From: Sycon ciliatum
Lineage: Eukaryota; Porifera; Calcarea; Leucosolenida; Sycettidae
Assembly (NCBI RefSeq): GCF_964019385.1
Contig: NC_088645.1
Coordinates: forward strand, 12,949,769-13,013,768
Direction: 5' to 3'
Length of the DNA: 64,000 nt
The notes below the pieces were generated by a model. The model did not search any database and had not been told where the DNA came from. It was given only the letters and a program-made list of their open reading frames with translations. Shown piece after piece: positions 47,437 through 58,789 of the stretch. The position numbers and the translations under genes are program-made. The first letter of the stretch is position 1, and each line of letters begins with the position of its first letter.

Positions 47437-48081
47437 TCACTGCACCACTTCATGACGGCTCCTACCGCAGCCGTCGTCACCCTCACACTCTTCCTCCCAG
47501 TCCGACCCGGTACCATAGAAGTCGTCTGTCTTGGTGGTCGGGCAGACAGCCTTCGCGGACAAGTCGGCACTGGATGATGCGTCACTCCTGGCTCCTGGCT
47601 TACGCTTCCTCTCCATGGAGTGCTCCAGCGCACTAAAGCGGTTCGCGACAGAGGGAAAAGCGGAGGCGGTTTGTTGCAAGATTATTGGAGAAAAAGTAGA
47701 ACACTTTCCACCTGCGACGTGCCAATCTTGCACCGGGGTAGGGACAGAAGATCCAGGAGCTGGAGTGGAAGTTACAGCTGCTTCAGTACCGGTTACATGT
47801 ACTGCATTTGTATTGGACGCAAGGCTATTGTTGTGTTGCACGTGGTCGTTAGAAGATGCAGCCACAAAAGGTTTCTGGGGAGTTGTGTTGTCTCCTTTAC
47901 CACCGGGTTCAGTTACGTTTCCCGCGGCAGGTGGGACTGGTACGGCTGTGTCATGGTGTTCTGAAGCTCGTACTGTCACTGCCTCAGGTACCTGGATGAC
48001 GTCCTCCGTGCTTGGGCCCGCAGTAGCACTGGCCATACTCAGCGTGGATGTAGGTTGCTGTGCTTGATGAAGGCTATACAT
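47437..48081 (-). CDS. Putative LINE ORF1
   Basis: An open frame lies 98 bp upstream of ORF2 on the same strand. The longest frame starts at 48117, but that lies in the flanking inverted repeat. The Met at 48081 or 48036 (MASATAGPS) is a likelier start. The product is Ser/Thr/Pro-rich and apparently disordered, with a basic patch MERKRKPGA and an acidic tail WEEECEGDD. No RRM, zinc knuckle or esterase motif is visible, so the ORF1 role rests on position. Confidence 0.5.
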   Translation of the reverse strand: MYSLHQAQQPTSTLSMASATAGPSTEDVIQVPEAVTVRASEHHDTAVPVPPAAGNVTEPGGKGDNTTPQKPFVAASSNDHVQHNNSLASNTNAVHVTGTEAAVTSTPAPGSSVPTPVQDWHVAGGKCSTFSPIILQQTASAFPSVANRFSALEHSMERKRKPGARSDASSSADLSAKAVCPTTKTDDFYGTGSDWEEECEGDDGCGRSRHEVVQ

Positions 48082-48094
48082 GTAGTTCAAATGG

Positions 48095-48345
48095 TTTTGA
48101 ACACCCGTACTGTACAACCAACTATGCCACTTTCAATAAATCGTGACGCCATTGGGTTTTAACACGCATGTGGCAGATTCGCGCAAAATAAACTTTTGAA
48201 GACGTCTTTTTTCTCGCAAAAAAACCTTCTCCAGGTCACGCACGACCGGCCCGCGGCCCGCGCCCGGTACACGCGGGATTTAATGTTTTTCAATCGTGAA
48301 ATTTTGCCCGAAATACCCAGATTTCGATGAGGGCGCAGAAGTCCA
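48095..48345. repeat. Right arm of the inverted repeat around the LINE
   Basis: Reverse-complement counterpart of 43918-44134. If the LINE is later, the pair forms a foldback or TIR element into which it inserted. Confidence 0.6.
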
Positions 48346-48364
48346 ATCATGTACAGTGAGTATC

Positions 48365-49045
48365 TTTACTTATAAAAGAGAGGCACCTGTGACGTGTGTC
48401 TGTGTGTGTGTCACGCTCCTTATAAAGAAGAGGCACCTGTGACGTGTGTTTTTGTGTCACGCTGAAGCGCTGCGGAGCAGCGCTGCCCTGAGCACGCGAA
48501 GCGTGCGAACAGTGTAGCACAGTGTAGCTAGCGGCCGCAGAAGCACTGAGCACGCGAAGCGTGCGAATCGTGTAGCTAGCGGAAGCAGCCACAGCACTGA
48601 GCACGCGAAGCGTTCGAATCGTGTAGCCACCACCACGTGCTGAGCACGCGAAGCGTGCGAACAGTGTACTAGTGTAGGTACGTAGACCCGGGTGCTCGAA
48701 TCAGAAACGATTTGACAGGTGTGCAATTTCTCATCTGTAAATCTCAACAATGTCAGAATATACTTTTGGAGAGGCGATGGAACAGGGAAGAGAGTCTGGC
48801 TTGACCCACCCAGCAGGAATTCAGAACATGGGTGCGCTACAACACAAGCTACAGACGCAGTAAAATTGTCGTATTTCCTTCGGATTTTTTATTTCTACGG
48901 TGGTAGCGCTTATACTTATACTATAGCAGACACGATCAGTACGAGTAGCAGTAGCAGCCGCGCGCAGAAGCACTGAGCACGCGAAGCGTGCGAATCATGT
49001 AGCCACCTAGCCTAGGCCATAGGTAGCACTAGCAGCCGCACAAGC
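48365..49045. repeat. Hairpin-forming tandem repeats
   Basis: Two units of AGAGGCACCTGTGACGTGTG lie at about 48379 and 48429. Then four or more units contain GAGCACGCGAAGCGTGCGAA, each a perfect short hairpin (GCACGC/GCGTGC), at about 48491, 48548, 48599 and 48643, with another at about 48975. Confidence 0.8.
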
Positions 49046-49616
49046 GCTGCGGACCACGTGAACCGTTCTCTGCAAATAGAAACATCTCCAACAAAAGGAT
49101 ACAAAAGATCTGCACTGACTGCACTCTGCATCTGATCTGCAGTGAAGAGCGCATCGCACTTTTGTTCGTAAGTTTTTGAACTTTTTGAGCCGCTTCATCC
49201 GCCACCAGGTGATGGACAACCCTGACCAGCCTCCCGAAGGCGTAACAGACGTCCCTCCTTCTCCTTCCAACGATGAAGAACCTCCCTCACCAGGACTTCA
49301 GCGGTCTAGGTCTGGCCACCACCACGTGCTGAGCACGTGTGCTGTTCATGTACTTGCTTCACCCGCGCATGCCACATTCGGCCAGGCAACGCTGGCGGGG
49401 GTGCTGCTAGTCGTTTATAAAGTGACCGGGTGTAACGATATACCGGCTATAATGATCGAACTCGCCAAAATCAAAATCAAATCACAAAAAAAATACAGCT
49501 ACAATATCACTATACACACTATTATCGCCTTCTTAGTATTTGACCCCACTAATTTCCCTGATACCTAAGCGGTCAAATATATCGCGTATTTGACTGCTTA
49601 GTCAAATACACGATAT
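49046..49616. other. No gene; palindrome next to element R
   Basis: TATATCGCGTATTTGAC and GTCAAATACACGATATA (about 49577-49616) form an imperfect palindrome immediately before element R copy 2. A plus-strand frame at 49176-49568 is not recognised. Confidence 0.45.
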
Positions 49617-52600
49617 ATTATAGCAATAAAAACTGCTTTATGGCAGTTTTCTAAAAAAAGTTATTGTGTTCTAGTCCATGGACCCCGTCTAAAAAGTAAG
49701 AAATTAACGAAATGTGATAGCTGAAAATTAAAATTTCACACAAAACCTCACAATAATCACAACACTTGAAATGCTGCTTTCAACACTAAACTTGTACTGC
49801 ACCAACAATTGGCAACATGCATGCATAGGAAAGAGGATCACGAGGGGAAAAGGTCTTCTACATGTAGCTTTTCATTCTGGGTGTGATTATTGTGAGGTTT
49901 TGTGTGAAATTTTAATTTTCAGCTATCACATTTCGTTAATTTCTTACTTTTTAGACGGGGTCCATGGACTAGAACACAATAACTTTTTTTAGAAAACTGC
50001 CATAAAGCAGTTTTTATTGCTATAATTTCTTTTGTTTTTTCTGTCACCAATCAATGGAATGCCCTATATCAATATGTAAAATGATGGCCTTCACATCATA
50101 TCAATACCGTATTATACGCATTGATGTGCAAGTCTCCCCCAAGCCTTTTCTTGCAGAAAATGGCACTGGCATAATGCCTGTTCTTCTGCGGGAAACATGT
50201 GAGCAGTGGTGGTGATACTTTTTTTATACGGAGGTCAGTCTGTGCATGTTGCTGTTGCAGAATTTCATGCCTTTCAGATATTTCAGATTTCCCCACCCTC
50301 GATCAGATTTATTTGAGAAATGTAGCCATGCGCCAGGTGCGCGTCGCAGATGTTTTTGTTGATTCTGTGTTTATAATGGTTTATAATCATGGGTTATCGT
50401 GATAAGGTCATCCGGCATCATATTGCACTGAAATCGTAATCCTGTTGATGTCGATACAACTTTTGGAAGTAGTTCAATGACTTCAAACTGTTAGTCCACG
50501 ATTTTCTAAAACAACACAGCAAAGGAGGAACAATAAACATGTATTAAAATGTAATTTGAATTCGGATGTTGAGCCATAAATAAATGTAGAAAGTTACAGT
50601 GATGGAGAGTTACTCTCAACTCGTATCCATATGTCCTTTTCCTTTCTACATTAAAATGTAAACAAATACATTGCTGAGTCCGACACCTCGTTCCAACAAC
50701 TACACTGATCCTGAGGATAAAATGGGCAAGGCAATGGTTGGAGGTACTGAGAGATAAACAAGGCACTCCATGATAATAAAATCTTACACATCTTTTGGTG
50801 AGTATGAATGATATCCAGTTGAACCTCTTTAGGACAAACACCAAGGGACCGATGGTATTTATTCTGTGAGTTTGTCATAACCTATTTTATAACCAGTGAA
50901 TACAATTACCGTATATTCTCTATTATAAGCGCCGTGCTTATATTTTTTCAACACCCCTCTACCCCGTGCTTATATTGGAGACCGTGCTTATATTGTTTCA
51001 ACCAATACATCCATACGGAGCAAGAAGAAATACATGCTGGATATCATGCATGCAGCATTGATTTCCACCAAGACCGTGCTAATAATAGAGACTGTGCTTA
51101 TAATGTTTCGAAAGATGCTACCAGTGTGCTAGTATTAGAGACTGTGCTAGTAATGGAGACTGTGCTAGTAATGGAGACCTGTGCTTATAATAGAGAATAT
51201 ACGGTATTTCTCCAAAAGACATACGAATAGATTTCTTCTACAGCGAAAGATTCTAAGCCACACCGACTCATTGACTCGTCTCGTATGAAACAAATGAGTC
51301 ACTAGAGAGGTTCTGCAAAACGAAAGTGTACAAACTTTTGCTCTACATCATGAAGTGCGAAACTTCGCACGAACTTTCGCAACTTTGAACGCGAAACTTG
51401 CAGGGAACGCGAAATGAACTGTTGTAGGAAATTTCGTGAGATCGGGTCATGGCGTACGTGCACTTGGCCCGCGCAAATTACGAAAATGTGCAGAACGCAA
51501 AGTTCGTGCAAAAATTCGTGCACACTTTCGCAAGGACTGTCGCGAAACTTCGTTCGAATTTTCGTTTTGCAGAACCTCTCTACTGAACCTTTCTTTAGCA
51601 ACATGACGGCAACTGAAACAGCAACAGAGAAAGTACGATACATGTACTGCATATTCTTGCAGGTACTACAGGTACTACAAACAGATTGCAGATCGTAATT
51701 CTTGCTTTGGCGGCACGAAACTTTATTTGGGGCAGTGCAATCTCGGCGGTACTCACAAATCAAACAGCCCAGACTCGAGTAAACAAATCCAATCATACAA
51801 GTACGAGATTTTCACGAGACGAGACTGCACCCATTGGCTTGTTTCTTATGAAGCACACAAGTTACTGAACCTCTCCACAATGGAGATTTTCCCTGATATG
51901 CGAATTTATTTTGCATACTTGGTCAATGGGTCCTTGAACCTTTCGCTCCAGATTGGGAACTGCCAACGATAGTATGCCACTGACCAGTGCCTTACTTGTA
52001 ACGTACCAATGTGCAATGAATATGAGTATTTCGACAACACATCTAACATAAGCCTTACCGTCAAGAAGGTGAACTCGCGTTCTTCGCACACTAGTGCACT
52101 GTAGACAAGGACAAAGAGATAAAAATGGATCTAAATCCGAATAAAATCAGCACACGTTTCCGTAAATGAAAGGGTGAGCATAAGCAAATGAATCGAAGGA
52201 AACCGGTCAACTCAGAGATCACCTGTCATCGAGTATTCCGTAAAAGGAGGCCTCGGCAGCGGAAAAGCTAAATTTAGAAAAGAGATCCTGTCAGCTTTCC
52301 CATTATTTATTGCATTCCGCTCAAAATCAGCACACTTTTCGTAAATGAAAGAGTCAACACAAGCAAATGAATCAAAGGAAACTGGTCGACTCACCTGTCA
52401 TTGAGTGATATTCCGCGAAAGGAGGTCTCAGCAGCGCCGAAACGGAATAAGCCAGGCCAGGAGACGAAATATCCGAAACAGCTCATGCAAGAAGCAGTTC
52501 CAAACTAGGACCAAAGAAGGAAGTTCCTCGCGCATGCACATATCCGAACACGGAGGGGGGCCGGGGGGATCCGCGGACTGCACTGCATGCATGCAACACT

Positions 52601-52809
52601 ATGTCTGCCGTGCACGTGCACAGCACGCGGCTACCACGCGTTGGTATAGTAGATCTAATATAATTATACCGAGCACCTTACGTAGAAACTTACGTAGCCT
52701 AAGTGAAATACCGAGCACCTTACGTAGAAACTTACGTAGCATAGCGGTGTCGTTTTTCTTGCCATGTGAACACAATAATAGAAAAGCTGACAGGATCGCT
52801 TTTCTAAAT
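49617..52809. mobile_element. Element R, copy 2 (3.2 kb)
   Basis: Same ends and order as 2607-5851, with the 144-bp foldback at 49617-49760/49883-50026. It lacks the 4200-4465 MITE, and has instead about 100 extra bp near 50560-50660 and a TA-target MITE at 50909-51204. No coding. Confidence 0.85.
50909..51204. mobile_element. TA-target MITE, 296 bp, in element R copy 2
   Basis: A perfect 22-bp TIR begins CCGTATATTCTCTATTATAA. It is flanked by TA at 50907-50908 and 51205-51206. Copy 1 of element R shows the empty site (ACAAT-TA-TTTCTCC, TA at 4051-4052). The interior is built of GTGCTTATATT and GTGCTAGTAATGGAGACT repeats. Confidence 0.9.
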
Positions 52810-52902
52810 TTGACTACTTATATTTGCCTCCTTAGAACTTCTTGGACTTAGAAATTTTCTCTCCAACTTAGAAAAAGAAATTTTTCAAGAAAGCAGAAAT
52901 AC

Positions 52903-52980
52903 ACAAGATGGGATTTGAACCCACAACCTTGTGAATCTCAGTCACTCTTCCTTACCACCCAGCCACTGTGCTACCGATGC
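52903..52980 (-). other. tRNA-Leu(GAG)-like pseudogene or SINE head
   Basis: On the minus strand an A box (TAGCACAGTGGCTGG), a possible anticodon arm GTGA-CTGAGAT-TCAC (anticodon GAG) and a B box (GGTTCAAATCC) occur in order. The acceptor ends do not pair and the long variable arm of tRNA-Leu is missing, so it is not a functional tRNA. Confidence 0.55.
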
Positions 52981-53107
52981 TTAACCTAGTTTAAACAATG
53001 ATCTTGACTTTAAATGCAGTAAAATGCGGTATAGGCTATAGTATAATACTAGAATTACAAGGATATGTCGTATATGAAGAGAAACTATTGCGTGGAGAAC
53101 ACGATAA

Positions 53108-53233
53108 ATAGATTATAGACCTCATAGTTGGTCTATACAGGATATATAGACCTCGTAAAAGACCTCGGGGGACCTCGGTCTTTTACTCGGTCTATATATC
53201 CTGTATAGACCTCCTAACCGGTCTATAATCTAT
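53108..53233. repeat. Long AT-rich palindrome
   Basis: About 60-bp imperfect arms are built from TATAGACCTC words and joined at CCTCGGGGGACCTCGG. Strong cruciform potential. Confidence 0.85.
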
Positions 53234-54020
53234 ACTTATCGGTTATACCGATATATCGCTTATTGTTATGGGTTTCAGGAAGCAAACCATATCAAATGCA
53301 CAGGAAAATATCGTATATACTGATCAAGAGTGATGATCACAAAACAATTATTCTTCAAATTTAGTTCATTTCTTCCAAAACTGATCCAGTGTTGCCTGGA
53401 TGCATCCGGCAGCAGACGTGATTGAGAGAAAATTCTTCCTTGTATGCTGTGCGCAGCCACATGTACACGTGGCTGCTTTTCATGCTTTTTCCAGCGTGTA
53501 CGCATCATTTCATGCACAGTCATGTGCCATGTGTCAGTCATACATGCAAATCGGCTATAGTGATGCACCGGATATAGTGATAAATTATCGAAAATCAAAG
53601 GGGCACGTTATATCCACTATATACTGTGCTTACATGACTGTAGTCGTTGTTGATTTGACAGCATGCATGAAACAAGTTCTAAGGCGGAGAACACCGTGCA
53701 AGATCGCGATTTCAAATGGTGACAAACAAAACGAGCCCCGAGTTGGTTGGTCTCAGAACTAAAAGAAATCAGCGATCGTTGCGATGGAAATAACGGAGAC
53801 CGTGACCCATCATTGTTTCTTGGCCGGCTACTACATGTACATGTAAGTGTACATGTAAAGCCGAACGACAGTACAGGCACAGCAGTGGCCAAGCAAAAAA
53901 ATCATCTACGCTTCTCCTTCTCTATAAAGCGAAAACTACAAGCTCGGCTACAAGTAGCAGTTTAATTTATTGTTTGAAATAAAATAATAATCTTGCTCGC
54001 GCGCTCCTCAGCGGTCAAAA
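53234..54020. other. No recognised gene
   Basis: Contains a short TGTACATGTA-type palindrome near 53835. No frame resembles a known family. Confidence 0.4.
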
Positions 54021-54021
54021 T

Positions 54022-54204
54022 GATGCTGTAGCTGTGTTCACTGCATGATGCTGTAGCTGTGTTCACTGCATGCTGCTGTAGCTGTGTTCACTGCATGATG
54101 CTGTAGCTGTGTTCACTGCATGCTGCTGTAGCTGTGTTCACTGCATGATGCTGTAGCTGTGTTCACTGCATGCTGCTGTAGCTGTGTTCACTGCATGCTG
54201 CTGG
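54022..54204. repeat. 25-bp minisatellite
   Basis: Seven units of GATGCTGTAGCTGTGTTCAC plus TGCAT, with GAT and GCT starts largely alternating, which implies a 50-bp higher-order unit. Confidence 0.95.
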
Positions 54205-54371
54205 CACTAGAAGTACACTAGAAACACGTCAAGCGCAGGTACTAGGTGACTCGACTTTCGTTTGTCACCACTTGGCACTTGGCGGGCCAAGTAACTACGC
54301 ATTGTCAAGAAGCTGTGACGTCAAACTTCAAAGGCCTATGGGGAACCCACTTATAGTTATACTTGTTATAC

Positions 54372-54425
54372 AGCACGCGGCTACCACGCGTTGGTACATC
54401 TAATACCGAGCACCTTACGAAAAAA
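54372..54425 (+). repeat. Fragment of element R
   Basis: CAGCACGCGGCTACCACGCG through ACCGAGCACCTTACG matches the 5.68 and 52.62 kb parts of element R. A C15 run follows at 54617-54631. Confidence 0.6.
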
Positions 54426-54822
54426 CAAGAGTAGCTGTGACGTCACTCTCTTTATTCTCGTGAGATGTGTACTTGTTTTGCAGTTGGTTTGGTTTATTTG
54501 AATTCGCACAGTAACCGTGTACTTCAGCTATTCTCTCCTCCCTCTTCTGAATTTGACTCCCCGCTGGCCTCCTCTCCTCCCATCCCCTTACATTGTATTG
54601 GGCCTCCGCAGCTTAACCCCCCCCCCCCCCCACGACCACCACCCCACGCACACACAACATTGTCACATATCCCAACTCAACCATTCGCTACCCTGTTATT
54701 GAGCACTCCTGCTCGTTTGGTCTCGCGAATCCAAATAAAATTAATCACGTCAAACTTGAACGGCCTGTGGGGAACCCACTTATACTAGCAGCTATTTAAT
54801 CCTCGTACTCACTCAAGTACTA

Positions 54823-55043
54823 CTGTAGCGGACATGGAAATCCAGTCGATTGACCGGGCCGGGCCAGCGGCGCGGGCTCAGCGCATAGAGAACACTGCGT
54901 GCAGTGCACAAGTAACTCCGATGCTAGTCATGCACCCTGCATGCAGCGCGCTAGCGCCCTTGCGTGTACCGCGTAATCCAGGGCTGCATAGCCAGCGCTC
55001 TGGGACCGCTAGACGTGCGACCATATGTCCATGTCCACGACAG
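54823..55043. mobile_element. TA-target MITE, GGACATGGAAATC family, copy 2
   Basis: Ends CTGTAGCGGACATGGAAATC and its near reverse complement are flanked by TA (54821-54822, 55044-55045). Homologous throughout to 27662-27895. Confidence 0.75.
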
Positions 55044-55367
55044 TAGTAGTAGGGTATAAAAAGCTAGTCATTTCACTGTCACTGTCGTTTTGCAAGACAT
55101 TCTAGACGAAGACGCTTCGAGTTTTGTGTCTCGTGGCTCTGGTGGCATGTCATTGAGGTTGCCTGACCTGGTTCAATTTTTGTTTCGTCCATCTGAAGCA
55201 AACGTTATCAAAATCCTCAGTGGTAGTATTCAGACGTTTTCGGGTTCTGCGGTTCTTCTCTAGAACTGTGAGAACTCCTGCTCGTCAGTTCTCTAGAACT
55301 GTGAGCGATCTTACTGGTGGGCTCAACTGAACCGTGCACAACTCCTCTCTCAGCTGAAGTTTCAAAC

Positions 55368-58300
55368 ATGGCGGGAAAGGAGCCTCGTGTTTCTGGCAAA
55401 CAGATGGAGCAGTGGTCAAGGTACGTTTATGCATAAGTATGATCACTTGTTCTACAGAAAACCAAATCTCTGCTACAGTCATGTAGTTATAGGAGTCAGG
55501 CTTTGTATGAAAGGAAGCTTGTAAGGTGAAATTAGATTGGCAATGATCTTACCTGATTTGAATTTCCTAATTTCCTATTTTCTATCCATTTACTATTCAT
55601 CCAATCTATTTTACAAGTAATTTTACATCCCAAATCAAATAGGCAAGTATGCACATAGCCAGCAATCGCAGGTTATCACCTAGACATAATAATAATCTGC
55701 ATAACGGTAAATGTAACTTAGTTTAGAATGGAACTTTTGCTCAGCGTCACCCTTTTAACCAGGCCGTAACGGGGTCGGCCAAAGGAATCCTAGAGAAAGA
55801 GAATCCTCCTCTCCACTGCTCAACCAGGATGCCGACATAGGTCCGAAAATAGACAACTAAAGGGTACGCAAGAAAACTTTACGGCCAAGGCTGCGCAGAC
55901 TTCGGCCTACTAGTATAAATACATTCAAAATTTACGAGGAGCACACAAAAAACCTCCATTGAAACCTAGGCAACCTGCGCAACTGGAAAGAAGAAACACT
56001 GGTGGTAGGAATTCACACCGGCGCAGTGAACCAGTTCCAGTCTTCTATATCGAAGTTTACCACGCCTAGTGTAATCCAGCGAAAACAACACAGCCTCAAC
56101 CGAATGTTGCCTTTGTTTCATGAGCGCCAAAGACAGAAGTAATCTGTGCCAGAAGATTGTGCTCTTATGGAGGTACCTAAGTATACATACATACATACAT
56201 ACATAAATACAAACATACATACAAACATACTTTAGTACATACATACATACTTGCATACATACATCGTGATCTTGATCCTGCTGCCAAGTCTCGCTACATA
56301 CACACATACATACAAGAAACAGACCTAGATACACCCACTCTTATGTTGTAACCCATCCACCCAGTGATACATTTGCTGTTTTTTCTTCGTTATTTCTTCC
56401 ATTGGGTTTCTATGTCTGGTTCACACAGGATTCAGCGGAATATCCGATGTAGTATCATCGAAGAGGATCGATTCGGTCGCCCAGGAGCAACCCTGAGGTC
56501 GTCAATTAACATCATTGGTGGACTTGATATTTCGTTCAGCAGCAACGACAACCAGACGGCCGTGGCTGCGCTATCGCTATATAACTACGGTACCATGCAA
56601 CACATGCATACATTTAAGATTCCCGTCAAAATAACCGTACCATACAAATCCGGCTTTTTGGCGTATCGAGAAGTCGAGCATTATGTCACGTTGCTGGAGA
56701 CACTTAAGAAGGAACACCCCCAGTGGAAGCCACAGGTGCTTTTGGTGGATGGCAATGGAATTTTGCACCACAGAGGCTGTGGCTCAGCCAGCCATCTAGG
56801 AGTTGTGGCTGACGTGCCCACCATTGGTGTAGCCAAAAAACTTCTTATTCCAGCGGTTCAAGCCCGAAGTGAGCGACAATTCCGAGAAGTAAGTGAAGAC
56901 TTCTCTATGTTCTTGCCCTGGAACATTCGTTAGGAATACTCGCATCTACTTCTTTATCTTTGCCGTGATGATGCCCATTTCGCACAGTATTGGCTGTAAT
57001 TCATTATTATTCCTGTCGTGCAACTGAGCGAAATTTTCGTAGATGGAGGGGATAGCAAGTGAAAAGTACTTAGCTTAGGATTTGGTCCCAGTGATAATCA
57101 TCTGTCCCTGTTGAAAGTTTAACACTTGCGTCTTTTTGACCCTTTTGGCATCCGCAGGACAATATCAAACACCTTTGCCAAAACAGAGGCACGGCTCCAG
57201 TGATTGGAAAGGGCAAGACCGGCATCATTGGAGTAGCCAGCGTCAACAAAGGTGGATCAACACCCGTCTATATTTCAGTGGGCCACAGAGTGTCTCTGAA
57301 TACTGCAGTTAGAATAGTCCAGCAGTGCTATCGAGGCAATTGTAGAATTCCAGCTCCTATAGACAGTGCTGATCAAGAATCCCGGCAACAGATTGGTGCA
57401 AGAACGAGAGATACTCGCCCGCGTGTGAATGCCAAGCCTAGAGATCGCAACACTTACCACGGACCAGTGCAGCAGGTCGACATGGACACGTCTGGCGGCA
57501 AGGATTCCACGACTTCCACCACACATGACGTTCAGCAGGAGACTCCGAATACAGCTCCACTGAAGGCACAGCCATCAGATAACGCCCAAGGGACTCCTGG
57601 TTTCCCTGCTCGTCTACGTGGCAAAGCAGCTCACACCTCCCCAGACGACGAGGGCTTCACCTCGGCTACTGGAAAACATACATTGAAGCCCAAGCCATCA
57701 GCTAACGCCCAAGGGACTCCTGGTTTCCCTGCTCGTCTACGTGGCAAAGCAGCTCACACCTCCTCAGACGACGAGGGCTTCACCTCGGCTACTGGAAAAC
57801 ATACATTCAAGCCCAAGGCATCCCCGTCAGTGCAACACATCACCCGATCCACAGGTAACATGGGCTACGGAAGCATCAGCCACCAAGAGGGAGAGGCATT
57901 TGGAACGCATTGCAGCTACCCGCAGAGGAAGCGCTAGTGCAATCAAGGTAATTAATGGCTTAAGTTGTGTTTGCACTCTCATTACTCACCATTATGTATC
58001 ATACAAGTTGCCAACTATACCAACAGGACACCCGTGGAAACCCTAATGAAATCCCATTTCATCCTAGCTCACAGCCCTCTAATTACTCCCTTTTATCGAA
58101 CATCCACATAAATCCTAGCATCGCATCAGAGTCTGTCACACGATAAACTGCTGGAACTGTAAAGATAGGCTTCATTAGTTCATGCAGCCCTCGACATAAG
58201 ATACACCACATCACTACCCCTCTCGAGGAATGCATTGGGAAATCCTGCGCGGTTACGTAGATACATTCTACGTAGATCGAAGTCAGAGCACGTCGAGAAA

Positions 58301-58789
58301 CGCATCTTCTAGCTTGTATATACCGATATTAAGACGAACCTGTGTCATACATGTACTGGCCTCTAGTGCGTCGCCAAAGACAGTAAGAGCCTGAGGAGGC
58401 ATACTGGTGTTCGAGGATGTATTGCTTTTCGAAGAAACTCAATTTCCATTGAATGTGTGAATTGTGAACTGTAATGTCTGGCCCAATACAACATGTACAT
58501 CGTTGATGTTGAAATATTTCGCAGCGTGTATAATAATCACCTGTGGTTCACATGGTGTAGCCTCGTGCTCTCGAGTGTCCCTGGGTATCACTGACCATGC
58601 TGGTAATGTTTTCCTTTGGTCATTTTCTATTCTCTGCTTCAGCAAAAACTGGATGCTGCCACCCGTGATTCGTCTTCGAACAGCGACCCTGATGAGGTTC
58701 CTGTCGCTATGGGCAAGCGGAAGGCTACCCAAGCACCGCCAACCAGGGATAACCTTGATGATTATGTTCTTCTACACTTTGTCATGTGA
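55368..58789 (+). CDS. ENDOV: Endonuclease V, copy 2 (more complete)
   Basis: Exons 55368-55420, 56429-56888 and 57158-57937 give about 430 residues. D51, E99, D125, K154 and H214 fit the metal-binding and catalytic set of the inosine-specific endonuclease V family; Y90 in PYKSGFLA is the expected strand-separating wedge. HHRG and VAKK match animal enzymes better than copy 1. The extension holds two 42-residue repeats, then a basic stretch. The main frame stops at 57935-57937. However, a neighbouring frame reads TEASATKRERHLERIAATRR to a donor AAG|GTAATT at 57948, and a clean 49-codon block follows an acceptor at 58643 (QKLDAATRDSSSNSDPDEVP to LLHFVM, stop 58787-58789). One base near 57862 separates the frames in both copies. 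A longer C-terminus is therefore likely, either ancestrally or through a minor unseen splice. Confidence 0.88.
56180..56320. repeat. ACAT microsatellite in intron 1 of copy 2
   Basis: Counterpart of the copy 1 array with different unit numbers. Confidence 0.85.
58643..58789 (+). CDS. Candidate last exon of endonuclease V copy 2
   Basis: After TTCTCTGCTTCAG an in-phase frame of 48 residues runs to TGA and is Asp/Ser-rich, ending DNLDDYVLLHFVM. In copy 1 only the last dozen codons survive (NLDDYALLHFVM at about 38372), which supports ancestral coding. It requires a phase-0 donor, available at 57948. Confidence 0.6.
   Translation, partial: QKLDAATRDSSSNSDPDEVPVAMGKRKATQAPPTRDNLDDYVLLHFVM

Larger units (their letters stand above)
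44240..48095 (-). mobile_element. CR1-like LINE, nearly full length
   Basis: On the minus strand a putative ORF1 is followed by a 937-residue ORF2 and a 3' UTR ending TGCGACGTTAAATAAACTTC. That terminus resembles the 3' end of the broken LINE at 39.7 kb. No exact target duplication was identified. Confidence 0.8.

Noticed and set aside
48365-49045. CRISPR array
   Set aside because: The units are contiguous tandem repeats without unique spacers, in an animal genome.
52903-52980. Functional tRNA-Leu gene
   Set aside because: Acceptor strands do not pair and the long variable arm is missing.
57855-57862. Alternative splice donor ACAG|GTAACA in endonuclease V copy 2
   Set aside because: Its phase gives an early stop when joined to the exon at 58643, so the donor at 57948 fits better.
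58690-58720. CTGATGAG at about 58695
   Set aside because: No GAAA or paired stems follow; it lies in the candidate last exon of endonuclease V.
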